50,318 bases of DNA from a virus. Below the pieces are notes generated by a model. It did not search any database and was not told the origin of the DNA. It saw nothing but the letters and a program-made list of their open reading frames with translations. Location: IMG/VR virus record IMGVR_UViG_3300035670_000311, positions 1 to 50,318 of that record. The stretch is one strand, 5' to 3'. The translations under genes and the position numbers were made by a program. Below are positions 17,261 through 27,371 of this stretch, piece after piece; position 1 is the stretch's first letter; the number at the start of each line of letters is the position of its first letter.

Positions 17261-20200
17261 ATGACTACTACATTTAATTACGATCCATATTTTGACGATT
17301 TTGATGAAGATAAGAACTTCATGCGAGTTCTATTCAAGCCTGGATATTCTGTTCAATCCAGAGAGTTAACACAGTTACAAACAATTTTATCAGATCAAAT
17401 CGAAAAATTTGGTAATCACATTTTCAAAAGTGGTAGTCCAATCATCGGCGGTAAAATTTCTCTTGATGACAGAGCATATTATCTGGTTTTAAATTCTCAA
17501 TATAATGATCAAGATATAGACGTAACTCAGTTTGAAGGTAAAATTATTGTTGGTTATAACACAACTAAAAGTGTTAGAGCTAAAGTTATTGCTGTCGATA
17601 ATAGCACAACAAATCCAATTTTAGTTTTAAAATACTTGACCGCCTCTGTTTTCGAAGAGTCTGATGAAATTAAAGTTTATGGCCAAAACATTTTTGCTCA
17701 AGCAAAAGATACTAGTGCTGTCGGTAGATCATATGTTGCCAGCATTTTAGATGGCGTTTATTATTTTAAAGGACAATTTGTTAAGGTTGTTCCGCAATTT
17801 TTAGTGTTAGAACTTTTTTACAAAATTGGTTATAATGCATCTACAACTAATAAACAACCATCATATAAAATTGGTATTGAATTTGAACCAACAATTGTAG
17901 ATTACATTGACGACTCTTCTTTATTAGATCCAGCTCAAGGTGCCTTCAACTATCAGGCCCCTGGTGCAGATCGATTCGCTATCAATACAAGACTCTCGAA
18001 GAGAACATTGGATTCTGCCGACGAATCTTCTTTCTTTGAAGTCATACGTATTGTTGATGGTATCAAAACGAAAGAAGTTGAATACCCAATTTACAGTGAA
18101 ATCGAAAAAACTTTAGCTCGCAGAACATATGAAGAATCCGGAAACTATACAGTAGATCCTTTTGTTCTATCTTTAGAAGAAACTGCTTATAACGCCAACA
18201 ATGAAGTTGATCCTAATTATTTTACAGCAGTTTTGGATCCAGGTAAAGGATATGTTGGTGGTTATGAATTACAAACAATTGCTCCAACAAAAATTAAAAT
18301 TCCGAGAGCTAGACAAACAAATTCGGTAAATCAATACGATTTACCAACAAATTATAATAGTACGGTTGCCATTGAAACTTTATTTGGTACACTAAACATC
18401 ACTGCTTTCCCAGTAATTGATATTCATTGTACTACTCAAAGTACAATTAACTCATCTGGAACAACAGAATACGAATCAACTAAAATTGGTACAGCTCGAG
18501 TAGATATGTTGAAATACAATGATGCCACAGATTCAAATGATGGCACGACTCACTCTTTCTTGATGCACCTGTTCGATGTTAATTCGACACCAATTACTGG
18601 AACTTTACAATCTAGTGGTCATACAACTACATCCATAAAGTTTGATAGTGATTTTTCTGGAACAGCTACCGCTAATTCTTATGCAAATATGTATTTTAGA
18701 ATTACTGACGGTGCCGGAACATCTTTATCGCCAATTAGAATCGTTTCTTCAGATGCTTCGACTAAAACATTAGTTCTTTCTCAAGCTCTGCCCTTTACAC
18801 CAAGTTCAAATACCTTCTCCATCGAATCAGATTTTAAAGTTGCAAAATCTTTTTCTGTTAGAACTGGTTCAAGCATTTCCTTCTCGGCCAACATAAATTC
18901 AGATTCAATTTCTACTGAAGGTTTTGCTTATATCAACGAGCCAAAGAGAACAAGTTTAATTTTTGATACTCCCTATCAGTCAATAAAAGCTGACACCATT
19001 GAGAATTTGGACTTCTATGCTAGAAAGTTATATTCAAATAAAGTCTCTAGTGCTGGTGGAATTATAACCATCGAGACTGATGGTACCGATACTTTTGCCT
19101 TTGCTGGTTCTCCAGGATCATTATCTGATCCACAAATTTTAAATAATATTGTGTGCTTTGTTAGATCAGATTCGGTTGAAGTTTCTGCTGATGGAATTTT
19201 CCAAAATAGAATTTTAAGTTTGGCTAATAGTGCTTTTACTGTTACTGCAATAAGTTCTTCTCAGATCGACATTGACGTTGGTGCTGCAGGTGTTCGTGCT
19301 GATTTCTTGATAACCACAAAAATTAATTCTGCTGAAAGTGGTAGTACAGGTGCAATCAGAGGCAAACAACTTTTACCATTAAGTGATTCTCTACATGAAA
19401 AAGTTCCTTATAATTTAGGTGATCCACTCAATGATGGATTAGACGTTGCAAATACTGGTACGGTAACAACTGTAACCGGTGGTTATGTTTTCCAAGATGT
19501 TGGTGGTGTTTTCTTTGATACTCCTGCTACTGTTACACAATTAAAAACTCCTGGCGTTTCAGTAAGTTTAAACATTCCAGATGTTTATGAAATCGTTAAA
19601 ATTATTGATTCGAGATCAACGGGCAACGTAACGACCGCTATGTTGACGGATGATGCGTATGATGTGACAAATAATTATGAATTTGATAATGGCCAAAGAA
19701 AGACTCATTATGACCATGCATCTATCAAACTAAAACGTGGTTATAGTTCACCTGTTGGTTCCACAATTTACGTTCAATTAAAGTATCTGAAACATCAATC
19801 TGCTCCATCACCACAAAATAATGGACTCTTTACTGTTGATTCATATGTTAAGACTGGTTCAAACTTTACATATGATGACATGTCCAGATTCTTAAATAGT
19901 GAAGATGGTAAATTTATTTCAATGAGATCTTGTTTAGACTTTAGACCAACAAGAGGTATCGGTTCAGATACTTTGAGTGGTGCATTAAACGTTGAACCAG
20001 ATTACACAGCTGAATTCGATTTTGAATATTATCTCTCTAGAATCGATCGAATTGTAGCCAAACCTTCTAAAGAGTTTGTTGTCATTTCCGGTAAATCGGA
20101 TGTGAATCCAGTTCCTCCGCCGGTACAACCAACAGATATGCTCTTATATACATTGAGTATTCCTGCATATACTGAAACTACAAAAGAAATTGTTTCGGAA

Positions 20201-23200
20201 TTTAAAAATAATCGGCGATTTACAATGAATGACATCGGCTCATTCGAAAACAGAATTAAAGGTTTAGAATACTATGTTGCACTCTCTAGCCTAGAAAAAA
20301 ATGCGGCAGATTCAAAAGTTTTAGATGCCAATGGATTGGAGAGATCGAAATACGGTATTGTTGTTGATAACTTTACAAATAGAGATGTACAAGCCACTTA
20401 TGGTGATGCTGGATTCGACAACAGAAACTTAATTGAAAATGGCGAACTAAAACCAGCATCATTGATGAGAACATTTAAACTCAAATGGTCAGAAGCCAAT
20501 TCGACAGGAAGTTTTGTTGCGACAGGTGTAAACGACCAAAAATCTCTGATGTTGGATTATACAACAGATACGTTTGCAGAACAAAAATATGCAACAAAAT
20601 TTGTTCCTGTAGCTAGTGCTCTGTTTGCAAACTTCAACGGAAAAATGAAATTGTTCCCAGAATTCACTAGTGAAGTGGATACTGGCCACACAGCTCAAGT
20701 AACATTGGATTCTTTAAATGGTATCGATAGTGCATTTAACTTTATCAATGATGCGTTTAAATGGGTGTCAGACCAAAATCCAACTTGGGTAAATGATGCC
20801 GACAATCCTTTTGCTAAAATTGTTGATAGTAAGTGGTTTGAAACTGTTACAACCGTAAACGACCAAACTGTTGACTTAGGAAACTGGACAAGAGGAAACT
20901 TACAAACGACAACAGATCAAGTATTCATTTCTCAAGGCGCAGAATTGAATATGAATCAGATATCAACATCTAAATCTACTGTTGATGTTGGTACTTTCAT
21001 TACAGATCTTTCGATTCAACCATACATCAAACCAGTTCCAATTATCTTTAATGCAACAGGATTAAAACCAAATTCTAGATACTATTCTTTCTTCGATAAA
21101 GTCTCAGTTGATAATTATATTGTTAATCCTACAAAGTTGAGAACAACTTCATCTGATATCGGCGGCCGCCATTTTATTTCTGGCGAGTTTGCACTAATAT
21201 CAGATTCTCCTGCAAATTTAAATATTGCTATTGGCAATTATAATTCAGGTATAACTGGAGGTTATAAGTTGGTTCGCGTAACCAACGTTGAAATTGTAAC
21301 CGATTCTTTACTCACAAAAGTTGATGATATTCATATTGTAAATGAGGTTGAAGATAATTTAGATGGTCAATGGTTATTTGGCTTAGATAGCAAATCATAT
21401 TTTGCCATTTCTTCAGTAACCAATCATAAATCTGGTTTGACAAGAGCAGTAGGAACATCAACAATAACTTTAGCTGCTGATGCTCCTTCTGTCGATATTT
21501 CTGGTAATACAGTAACACTTGTACATTCCACAGATAGTGATGATGGCCACGGCGTAACTTATACTGTCACATCTTATAATACTTCTACAAAAGTAGCCAC
21601 AATTAGTGGAACAACTTCTGCAATTGAAAGAGCCAAAACATGGACTTACTCAATTGGAAATAATAATGCAAACGCAAGAGGCGATTTGTCTGGTGTATTT
21701 TATCCGCCTGCTGCAACATTTAGAAATGGTGAAAGAAACTTTAGAGTAACCGAATCTTCAAATGACACATATGATACGGACGCTATTTCTTTTGCAGAAA
21801 AAACTTTCGTATCTTCCGGTGTTAAAGTAAACAAAACGAATCTTTTAAATACTGTTTACAACGTTGATGTTGGTGTTCAATTTGTCGGTAATGCTACTAG
21901 TGATCTCTTACAATCTACATCAACAACATCTAGAATAACAAATACTTGGAGTGTACCAAGACCGGATCCATTAGCACAAACTTTCTATGTGGATCCAGAT
22001 GTCTATCCAAATGGAATGTTTATTTCTAATACTAAGTTATTCTTTAGAAGTAAAGATACAGATTTACCAGTAACTATACAAATTAGACCCACTGTAAATG
22101 GAAGTCCTTCTTCTGACTTTGCTTATCCTGAATCGATCGTCGTCAAGTATCCTACAGAAGTTATAACATCAGATACACCAGATGTTAATAATTCGGAAAC
22201 TTACACACAATTTGATTTTAAATCTCCTGTTTATTTGGCTCCAGGTTTATATGCTCTAGTAATCTTAACAGACAGTCCTGATTATTCTGTTTGGGTGGCA
22301 GAAAAAGGTAAGACGACTTTAAACAACGAATATGTTTCTATTAATCCATATGTTGGAACATTGTACAAATCTCAGAATACTATGGAATATGCAGAGTATC
22401 TGAATGAAGACTTGATGTTTACTATGGATAGATGTGTATTCTCCTCTTCAGCTGCTACGTTCTCATTACAAACAGAAACACAAAATAGAAAATATTATTT
22501 TGATAAGTTTAGAGTGTTAACGAAAACTTTAGAAAATCTTACAAATGGTCCAACAACTATAACATATTCTTTCGTATCCACAGATACAAATGGAATTAAA
22601 GAAACTTCTTATAGAGAAATACAACCTTTTGTGACATATTCTTTAGGTTCAGACACCCTATATTCAATTGGAAACAAGAGAAAGCAAATACAAAATCAGT
22701 CTGATTTCAATTTGTCAATAACAATTTCTTCAACTGATAATGCAGTTTCTCCTTTAATTTCCCTCGAAAGTTTATTCTTGAATGCTTGGGAGAATTTCGT
22801 TGATAACGCTGAAGTTAATACAGAAGACTTCAACATAATTGCACCGGGTTCTGGTTATGCAAACACTCATCAGATAACAATTAATTCATCAACTGGTACT
22901 GGCGCACAAGTATACTTTGTTGTCGATAATAGTCCAACAGGAAATGTTGTTGGTATTAATGTTGCATCAGCAGGTTCTGGATATTATGATGACTTTACCA
23001 TTTCTTATCCTTTGGCTGGCGAAAGCACGGTCACCTCAAATGCATCAATCATATTGAACACAGAATATGATTCATCTGGTGGTCCTTGTCTGGCTCGTTA
23101 TATTACGAAACCAATTACTTTAGCTGATGGATTTGACGCCGGTGACCTAAGAGTTTTCTTGTCTGCAAATAGACCAGGAAATTCCGAAATACATGTTTAC

Positions 23201-23485
23201 TATAAATTATTATCGGGATCAGATACAACAAGCTTCAAAGATAGACCATATCAGAAAATGGAATGTTTCAATCCATCAACGGTACCATCGTTAACTGATA
23301 CTGATTATAGAGAATTCGAATATCGACCATCATTAACAGATGATTTCGTCACTTATACATCTGACTCGGGTGTGACATACGATAGCTTTAAAACATTCTC
23401 AATTAAAATTGTTATGACGACTAATGATACTACTGTTGTTCCAAAAGTTAAAGATTTGAGAATAATTGCTTTACCAGCCGGTTAA
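17261..23485 (+). CDS. Giant baseplate/fibre-base protein with DUF4815-type N-terminus
   Basis: 2074 residues, the largest gene here. The N-terminus FNYDPYFDDFDEDKNFMRVL followed by FKPGYSVQSRELTQLQTILS and IEKFGNHIFKSGSPIIGG is the DUF4815 signature seen in marine myoviruses next to gp8. The middle is a long series of beta-rich, Ser/Thr/Asp-rich domains. Around 1580-1700 a RPDPLAQTFYVDPDVYPNGM block with TIQIRPTVNGSPSS is also typical of the family. A Gly-Ser-Gly-Tyr repeat pair sits near 1856-1920, and the C-terminus (VVPKVKDLRIIALPAG) is a beta domain. T4 genes 9-12 are not seen here, so this protein probably takes over the outer baseplate and fibre attachment; this is an inference. A clear ribosome site (CGAGGAATAAATG) defines the start. 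Confidence 0.85.
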   Translation: MTTTFNYDPYFDDFDEDKNFMRVLFKPGYSVQSRELTQLQTILSDQIEKFGNHIFKSGSPIIGGKISLDDRAYYLVLNSQYNDQDIDVTQFEGKIIVGYNTTKSVRAKVIAVDNSTTNPILVLKYLTASVFEESDEIKVYGQNIFAQAKDTSAVGRSYVASILDGVYYFKGQFVKVVPQFLVLELFYKIGYNASTTNKQPSYKIGIEFEPTIVDYIDDSSLLDPAQGAFNYQAPGADRFAINTRLSKRTLDSADESSFFEVIRIVDGIKTKEVEYPIYSEIEKTLARRTYEESGNYTVDPFVLSLEETAYNANNEVDPNYFTAVLDPGKGYVGGYELQTIAPTKIKIPRARQTNSVNQYDLPTNYNSTVAIETLFGTLNITAFPVIDIHCTTQSTINSSGTTEYESTKIGTARVDMLKYNDATDSNDGTTHSFLMHLFDVNSTPITGTLQSSGHTTTSIKFDSDFSGTATANSYANMYFRITDGAGTSLSPIRIVSSDASTKTLVLSQALPFTPSSNTFSIESDFKVAKSFSVRTGSSISFSANINSDSISTEGFAYINEPKRTSLIFDTPYQSIKADTIENLDFYARKLYSNKVSSAGGIITIETDGTDTFAFAGSPGSLSDPQILNNIVCFVRSDSVEVSADGIFQNRILSLANSAFTVTAISSSQIDIDVGAAGVRADFLITTKINSAESGSTGAIRGKQLLPLSDSLHEKVPYNLGDPLNDGLDVANTGTVTTVTGGYVFQDVGGVFFDTPATVTQLKTPGVSVSLNIPDVYEIVKIIDSRSTGNVTTAMLTDDAYDVTNNYEFDNGQRKTHYDHASIKLKRGYSSPVGSTIYVQLKYLKHQSAPSPQNNGLFTVDSYVKTGSNFTYDDMSRFLNSEDGKFISMRSCLDFRPTRGIGSDTLSGALNVEPDYTAEFDFEYYLSRIDRIVAKPSKEFVVISGKSDVNPVPPPVQPTDMLLYTLSIPAYTETTKEIVSEFKNNRRFTMNDIGSFENRIKGLEYYVALSSLEKNAADSKVLDANGLERSKYGIVVDNFTNRDVQATYGDAGFDNRNLIENGELKPASLMRTFKLKWSEANSTGSFVATGVNDQKSLMLDYTTDTFAEQKYATKFVPVASALFANFNGKMKLFPEFTSEVDTGHTAQVTLDSLNGIDSAFNFINDAFKWVSDQNPTWVNDADNPFAKIVDSKWFETVTTVNDQTVDLGNWTRGNLQTTTDQVFISQGAELNMNQISTSKSTVDVGTFITDLSIQPYIKPVPIIFNATGLKPNSRYYSFFDKVSVDNYIVNPTKLRTTSSDIGGRHFISGEFALISDSPANLNIAIGNYNSGITGGYKLVRVTNVEIVTDSLLTKVDDIHIVNEVEDNLDGQWLFGLDSKSYFAISSVTNHKSGLTRAVGTSTITLAADAPSVDISGNTVTLVHSTDSDDGHGVTYTVTSYNTSTKVATISGTTSAIERAKTWTYSIGNNNANARGDLSGVFYPPAATFRNGERNFRVTESSNDTYDTDAISFAEKTFVSSGVKVNKTNLLNTVYNVDVGVQFVGNATSDLLQSTSTTSRITNTWSVPRPDPLAQTFYVDPDVYPNGMFISNTKLFFRSKDTDLPVTIQIRPTVNGSPSSDFAYPESIVVKYPTEVITSDTPDVNNSETYTQFDFKSPVYLAPGLYALVILTDSPDYSVWVAEKGKTTLNNEYVSINPYVGTLYKSQNTMEYAEYLNEDLMFTMDRCVFSSSAATFSLQTETQNRKYYFDKFRVLTKTLENLTNGPTTITYSFVSTDTNGIKETSYREIQPFVTYSLGSDTLYSIGNKRKQIQNQSDFNLSITISSTDNAVSPLISLESLFLNAWENFVDNAEVNTEDFNIIAPGSGYANTHQITINSSTGTGAQVYFVVDNSPTGNVVGINVASAGSGYYDDFTISYPLAGESTVTSNASIILNTEYDSSGGPCLARYITKPITLADGFDAGDLRVFLSANRPGNSEIHVYYKLLSGSDTTSFKDRPYQKMECFNPSTVPSLTDTDYREFEYRPSLTDDFVTYTSDSGVTYDSFKTFSIKIVMTTNDTTVVPKVKDLRIIALPAG

Positions 23486-23486
23486 T

Positions 23487-23717
23487 ATGAAAATACCGGT
23501 TAAAGGAACAAACTTTGTGAAAGACACCAGCAATGGTGCTCTTCTCACAACAAACAGGTCAGTACTATTGGAAAATGAAGCAAGAAAACGTTTAAGTAAT
23601 AGATTATCGTCTAAGGACGATGAAATAAATAAACTAAAGATGCAAGTACAAGAGATTAATGAAGACGTTAGTGAAATCAAATCTTTATTAAAACAGTTAA
23701 TTAACCAGAGAGTTTAA
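23487..23717 (+). CDS. Small coiled-coil virion-associated protein
   Basis: 76 residues from the ATG at 23487, one base after the preceding stop; an upstream in-frame start lies inside the previous gene and is less likely. The N-terminus MKIPVKGTNFVKDTSNGALL, with TTNRSVLLENEARK, is followed by a heptad-rich helix (DDEINKLKMQVQEINEDVSE) that should form a coiled coil. From memory, small proteins of this type follow the DUF4815 gene in related marine phages. It may trimerise and join the giant protein to a fibre; this is an inference. Confidence 0.75.
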   Translation: MKIPVKGTNFVKDTSNGALLTTNRSVLLENEARKRLSNRLSSKDDEINKLKMQVQEINEDVSEIKSLLKQLINQRV

Positions 23718-23725
23718 GTTAAGAA

Positions 23726-26700
23726 ATGACTATCAACATTATAACCAGAACAAACACCATCGATGAATGGAGAATAGAAACCAATAAAGCTGGTATTCTA
23801 TTAAACAATTTAGAGACAGGTGATTTCACTAAAACTGCCGGAAAATTTGAATTCACCAATGATTCAACATTGGTACTTTCTTCAGAAGGCACATCTCTTA
23901 CTGTTGCGAATAATGCTCTGATAGGACAAAATTTATCTATTGGTAAATCTGTTACGATTGGTACTACAGGTTCTGGTGTTGGTAACGTAACAGTCGGTGG
24001 TACTGTATACTTAACTGGACCTGGTTATTCTGCTAACGTTTCTAATAATGTAATTATACATAAAAATGCTGTTGTTGTCGGTAATGCGTTCTCAGAAAAT
24101 GCGACCGTCAATGCAAACGCTTATGTTGGAAATAATGTCACTGTAGCCGGCACTGTCTTATTGACTAAAACTGGCGTTGTTATGCAAGCTGAAAATGGTG
24201 ATGTTATACTGAATCATGCAGACCTAGTTTCTGCAAATTTAGAAATTGCCAATGTTGATTTCATTTATGCTCTTGATGCTACTATTGATAACCTAAGAGA
24301 TATTGCTACTGCTAGAATTGGTATAGTTACTGCAAATGATATTATTTCTTACAACATCACTTCAGACAATTCGTTCTCTGATGTTGGTATAATACCAACA
24401 TTTACATCAAACACTTTGGCGACAATTGAAAATCTTGAAGCCAATAACGCAACAATAAACACTTCTGCACTTTTAGAAACAACAATTACAAATGCATATG
24501 TTGATTATGCTGAAGTTGAAATATTAGTTGCAAATGTCTCATCGACAAATACTGCCACAATACTTGATGCTACGATTACAGATGCTTCAATTACAGATGC
24601 ATCGATCACCAATGCATCAATCACAACAGGTGGAATCACTACATTAAGTGCAACGAATGCTACAATTCTTTCTGGTAATGTTGTATCGTTGACTTCTAAT
24701 AATGCGTTACTTAATAATTCGACAACAAATGCTGCAACCATTTTACGTGCAACCATTTCAACAGCAAATATATCGTCAGCACTAAACGTTGACAATGGAC
24801 TGTTAACTATTGGCCGCGTAAGTAGTACGGATGATGCTTTAGTTGTTCGTAATGGTATTATAAGAACAAAAGATTCTGTTGTTGAAGGAAACTTAACTGT
24901 TTCAGGAAGTTTCACTCAAACTGGAAATATTAATTTTGAAATTGATAGGTTTGTTTTAAATGCAAATACTGGAACAAACAAAGATGCTTCAGTCGTAAAT
25001 GAAAGAGTAACGGGTAATGATGCAGTAATCCTTTGGAGTGAAGCCAACGAACGTTGGGAGATTTCAACAGGAAATACTTGGTCGAGCACTTATAAGATTT
25101 TAGATGGTGCTGACATTTATGATGGCATCGATTCTCAAAGTTCAACGAAGGTCGCTTCGGCAAATGCAGTATATACTGCTTATGTTCAAGGCGGTGTTGT
25201 TGCATTCGCTAGAGCTAATGCGGCTTACCAACAAGCAAATACTCCGAGTGAAAGAGCAAACTCATCATACGTACATGCCAATGCAGCATTTAATCAAGCA
25301 AATTCAGCATTTAATAAAGCAAATACCAACGCAACAAATATAACAATTAATGGAACATTTGCTAATGCGGCTTTCTTAAAGGCAAATTCTGGTAATGTAT
25401 TGGCACAAGCTGCATTTGATGCTGCAAATAATGCTTACAACGTTGGTGGACAAGTTGCCTTTGCCAGAGCCAATGCAGCATTTGAAGTCGCTAATACAGT
25501 TTATGCTGGTTTGGCTGGCACGCACGTTAACTCGGCCTTTGCTGTTGCTAATACCGCTTTAGTTAATTCTGCAACAAATAGATTAATTGCAGAGAGTGGT
25601 TCAAACTTTGCTAATGCGGCTTTTGATAGAGCCAATTCTTCATATGCCAAGGCTAATTCAGCTGGTAATTTTGCAAATGGTGCTTTCGATAGAGCAAATG
25701 CGTCATTTATTCGCGCCAATAATTCGCTCGATCGAACAACAGGCGGCACAATTACTGGTGATTTAGTTATCACTGGTGGTCTGAGTGTTGCAGGTGGAAC
25801 AAGCATCAATGCACAACAATTAAGAATTGCAGATAACGTTATCACTTTAAATGCTGACTTTACAACTGGTACACCATCTGAAAATGCTGGTTTTGAAGTC
25901 AATCGTGGAGTTTCAAACGCTATATTACAATGGACAGAAACAGGTTCACCGACATCATCTAAGTGGCAATTTGGTACCGTAGGAAATTTACAGAACATTG
26001 TTGGCCAAACTGATTTGAATACCACATTAGGAAATTATGTTCTGAAGTCCGGTAGTACAATGACAGGAGCATTAATACTGCATGATTCTCCAACGGTTTC
26101 TTCTCCTGGACTACAGGCGGCCACTAAAGCTTATGTTGATACTGCTGTTGATAATGCTGGATCTGGTTTACCTGCGACACCGGTTGATGCATCTATTCCA
26201 GGAACATACTATTATCTATCTGTTACAACTGGTGGAGCTTATTGGAAACAATTTACAACAAGTGCTGGAAATTATCCAATTAACATCGGCGGCAATGCTG
26301 CAACGGCTGATTATGCGACTGATGCTGGCCATGCAGATTCGGCTGACACCGCAACTTCTGCGGGAAGTATTAACTCTGGTGGTAACTCGCTCAGTAGTAG
26401 TGGATTTAATATAACTGCCGGATCTTTCACCGTATCCAGACCAGCCACTTTTACTTCAACTATAACTGGTTCCACTATCAATGCAACTACTTTTAATGGA
26501 TCTTTCGTTGGTAACTTAAGCGGTACAGCATCTTCCGCCAGATACGCTGACTTGGCCGAAAAATATCTTGCTGATGCTGAATATGATGAGGGTACAGTTT
26601 TAGCTGTTGGAGGTAGAAAAGAAGTTACCGCTGCAAAAGATACCCACTTTAGAGCGTTAGGTGTAGTATCATTGAGGCCCGCATATTTGATGAACTCAGA

Positions 26701-26896
26701 TCTGAAAAAAGGTACAACTGTTGCACTTAAAGGTCGAGTTCCGGTTAAAGTTGTTGGACCGGTGAAAAAAGGAGAACCTTTAGGTCTAAGTAATGTTCCA
26801 GGGTTTGCAAAAGTTAATACTGAAAAATATTTTGCGATCTCATTAGAAAACAAAAAAGACAATGAAGAAGGAGTGGTTGAAGCTGTAATTTTATAA
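23726..26896 (+). CDS. Long tail fibre with alanine heptads and C-terminal G2-like domain
   Basis: 1056 residues. Residues about 20-360 are beta-rich with short tandem repeats (ATITDASITDASITNASI around residue 280). A shared beta module appears near residues 375-460 (FVLNANTGTNKDASVVNERV) and again near 680-755 (LRIADNVITLNADF; NAGFEVNRG). Between and around them lie heptads Ala-Asn-x-Ala-Phe/Tyr-x-x, likely a trimeric coiled coil. The last about 120 residues (YADLAEKYLADAEYDEGTVL then LGVVSLRPAYLMNSDLKKGT) resemble the intramolecular chaperone/peptidase G2-type ends of phage fibres, which help folding and may be cleaved off. Likely a receptor-binding fibre. The modification cluster starts 4 bases later. 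Confidence 0.8.
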   Translation: MTINIITRTNTIDEWRIETNKAGILLNNLETGDFTKTAGKFEFTNDSTLVLSSEGTSLTVANNALIGQNLSIGKSVTIGTTGSGVGNVTVGGTVYLTGPGYSANVSNNVIIHKNAVVVGNAFSENATVNANAYVGNNVTVAGTVLLTKTGVVMQAENGDVILNHADLVSANLEIANVDFIYALDATIDNLRDIATARIGIVTANDIISYNITSDNSFSDVGIIPTFTSNTLATIENLEANNATINTSALLETTITNAYVDYAEVEILVANVSSTNTATILDATITDASITDASITNASITTGGITTLSATNATILSGNVVSLTSNNALLNNSTTNAATILRATISTANISSALNVDNGLLTIGRVSSTDDALVVRNGIIRTKDSVVEGNLTVSGSFTQTGNINFEIDRFVLNANTGTNKDASVVNERVTGNDAVILWSEANERWEISTGNTWSSTYKILDGADIYDGIDSQSSTKVASANAVYTAYVQGGVVAFARANAAYQQANTPSERANSSYVHANAAFNQANSAFNKANTNATNITINGTFANAAFLKANSGNVLAQAAFDAANNAYNVGGQVAFARANAAFEVANTVYAGLAGTHVNSAFAVANTALVNSATNRLIAESGSNFANAAFDRANSSYAKANSAGNFANGAFDRANASFIRANNSLDRTTGGTITGDLVITGGLSVAGGTSINAQQLRIADNVITLNADFTTGTPSENAGFEVNRGVSNAILQWTETGSPTSSKWQFGTVGNLQNIVGQTDLNTTLGNYVLKSGSTMTGALILHDSPTVSSPGLQAATKAYVDTAVDNAGSGLPATPVDASIPGTYYYLSVTTGGAYWKQFTTSAGNYPINIGGNAATADYATDAGHADSADTATSAGSINSGGNSLSSSGFNITAGSFTVSRPATFTSTITGSTINATTFNGSFVGNLSGTASSARYADLAEKYLADAEYDEGTVLAVGGRKEVTAAKDTHFRALGVVSLRPAYLMNSDLKKGTTVALKGRVPVKVVGPVKKGEPLGLSNVPGFAKVNTEKYFAISLENKKDNEEGVVEAVIL
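24570..24650 (+). repeat. Short tandem repeat in tail fibre (T-x-A-S-I)
   Basis: About five copies of a 15-18 base unit encode ATITDASITDASITNASIT. The five-residue rhythm suggests beta-helix turns and is a likely site of copy-number change. Confidence 0.7.
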
Positions 26897-26900
26897 GAAA

Positions 26901-27371
26901 ATGAACATTGAAGAATTTGAGAATTTCATACAAAATGATTTAGTTTATGATGAATGTTTGATATCGATAATAGACGATCTAGGTAGGCAGATATATCTAG
27001 ATCGTCTTGGTGATTTATATAAACATCAAAAAAATACGATCAAGGTTGAGGGACTTGAAAAATACAACGAGTCTCTCTTTTTAAAATGTCAAGAGTTGGG
27101 TAAAAGATATAATCACTTTGGCCCAATTACCTGCCACGCTTTTCGTGGTTTTAATTCTTCCCATTCTTTTCCACTACATACTGATCCAGATGATATACTA
27201 TTGTATATGGTTTATGGTGAAAAGAAAATTATAATAAATGATAAAGAAGTATCGCTTAAAGAGGGTGATGAAATTTTTATTCCTGCAAACACAAAACACA
27301 AAGCAATTTATACGGGCGATTCTTTAATGTTAAGTTTTGGTTTGGAAAAATTTTTAGTTGATAAATTATGA
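26901..27371 (+). CDS. Cupin/JmjC-like oxygenase, first gene of the modification cluster
   Basis: 156 residues. The C-terminal half is a cupin barrel: SFPLHTDPDDILLYMVYGEK carries H93-x-D95, and IPANTKHKAIYTGD supplies H133, giving the HxD...H metal triad of Fe(II)/2-oxoglutarate oxygenases. The phrase LHTDPDD followed by a glycine-lysine segment resembles JmjC/cupin-4 proteins, some of which hydroxylate protein Arg or His. No arginine for 2OG binding can be assigned with certainty. It overlaps the radical SAM gene by ATGA, so the two are probably made together. It lies before the internal late promoter. Substrate is unknown; a plain metal-binding cupin is an alternative. Confidence 0.65.
   Translation: MNIEEFENFIQNDLVYDECLISIIDDLGRQIYLDRLGDLYKHQKNTIKVEGLEKYNESLFLKCQELGKRYNHFGPITCHAFRGFNSSHSFPLHTDPDDILLYMVYGEKKIIINDKEVSLKEGDEIFIPANTKHKAIYTGDSLMLSFGLEKFLVDKL

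Noticed and set aside
24505-26862. Long open frames on the minus strand across the fibre at 23726
   Set aside because: They mirror the alanine/asparagine repeat on the opposite strand, give low-complexity proteins, and lack ribosome sites. The plus frame has clear domains.
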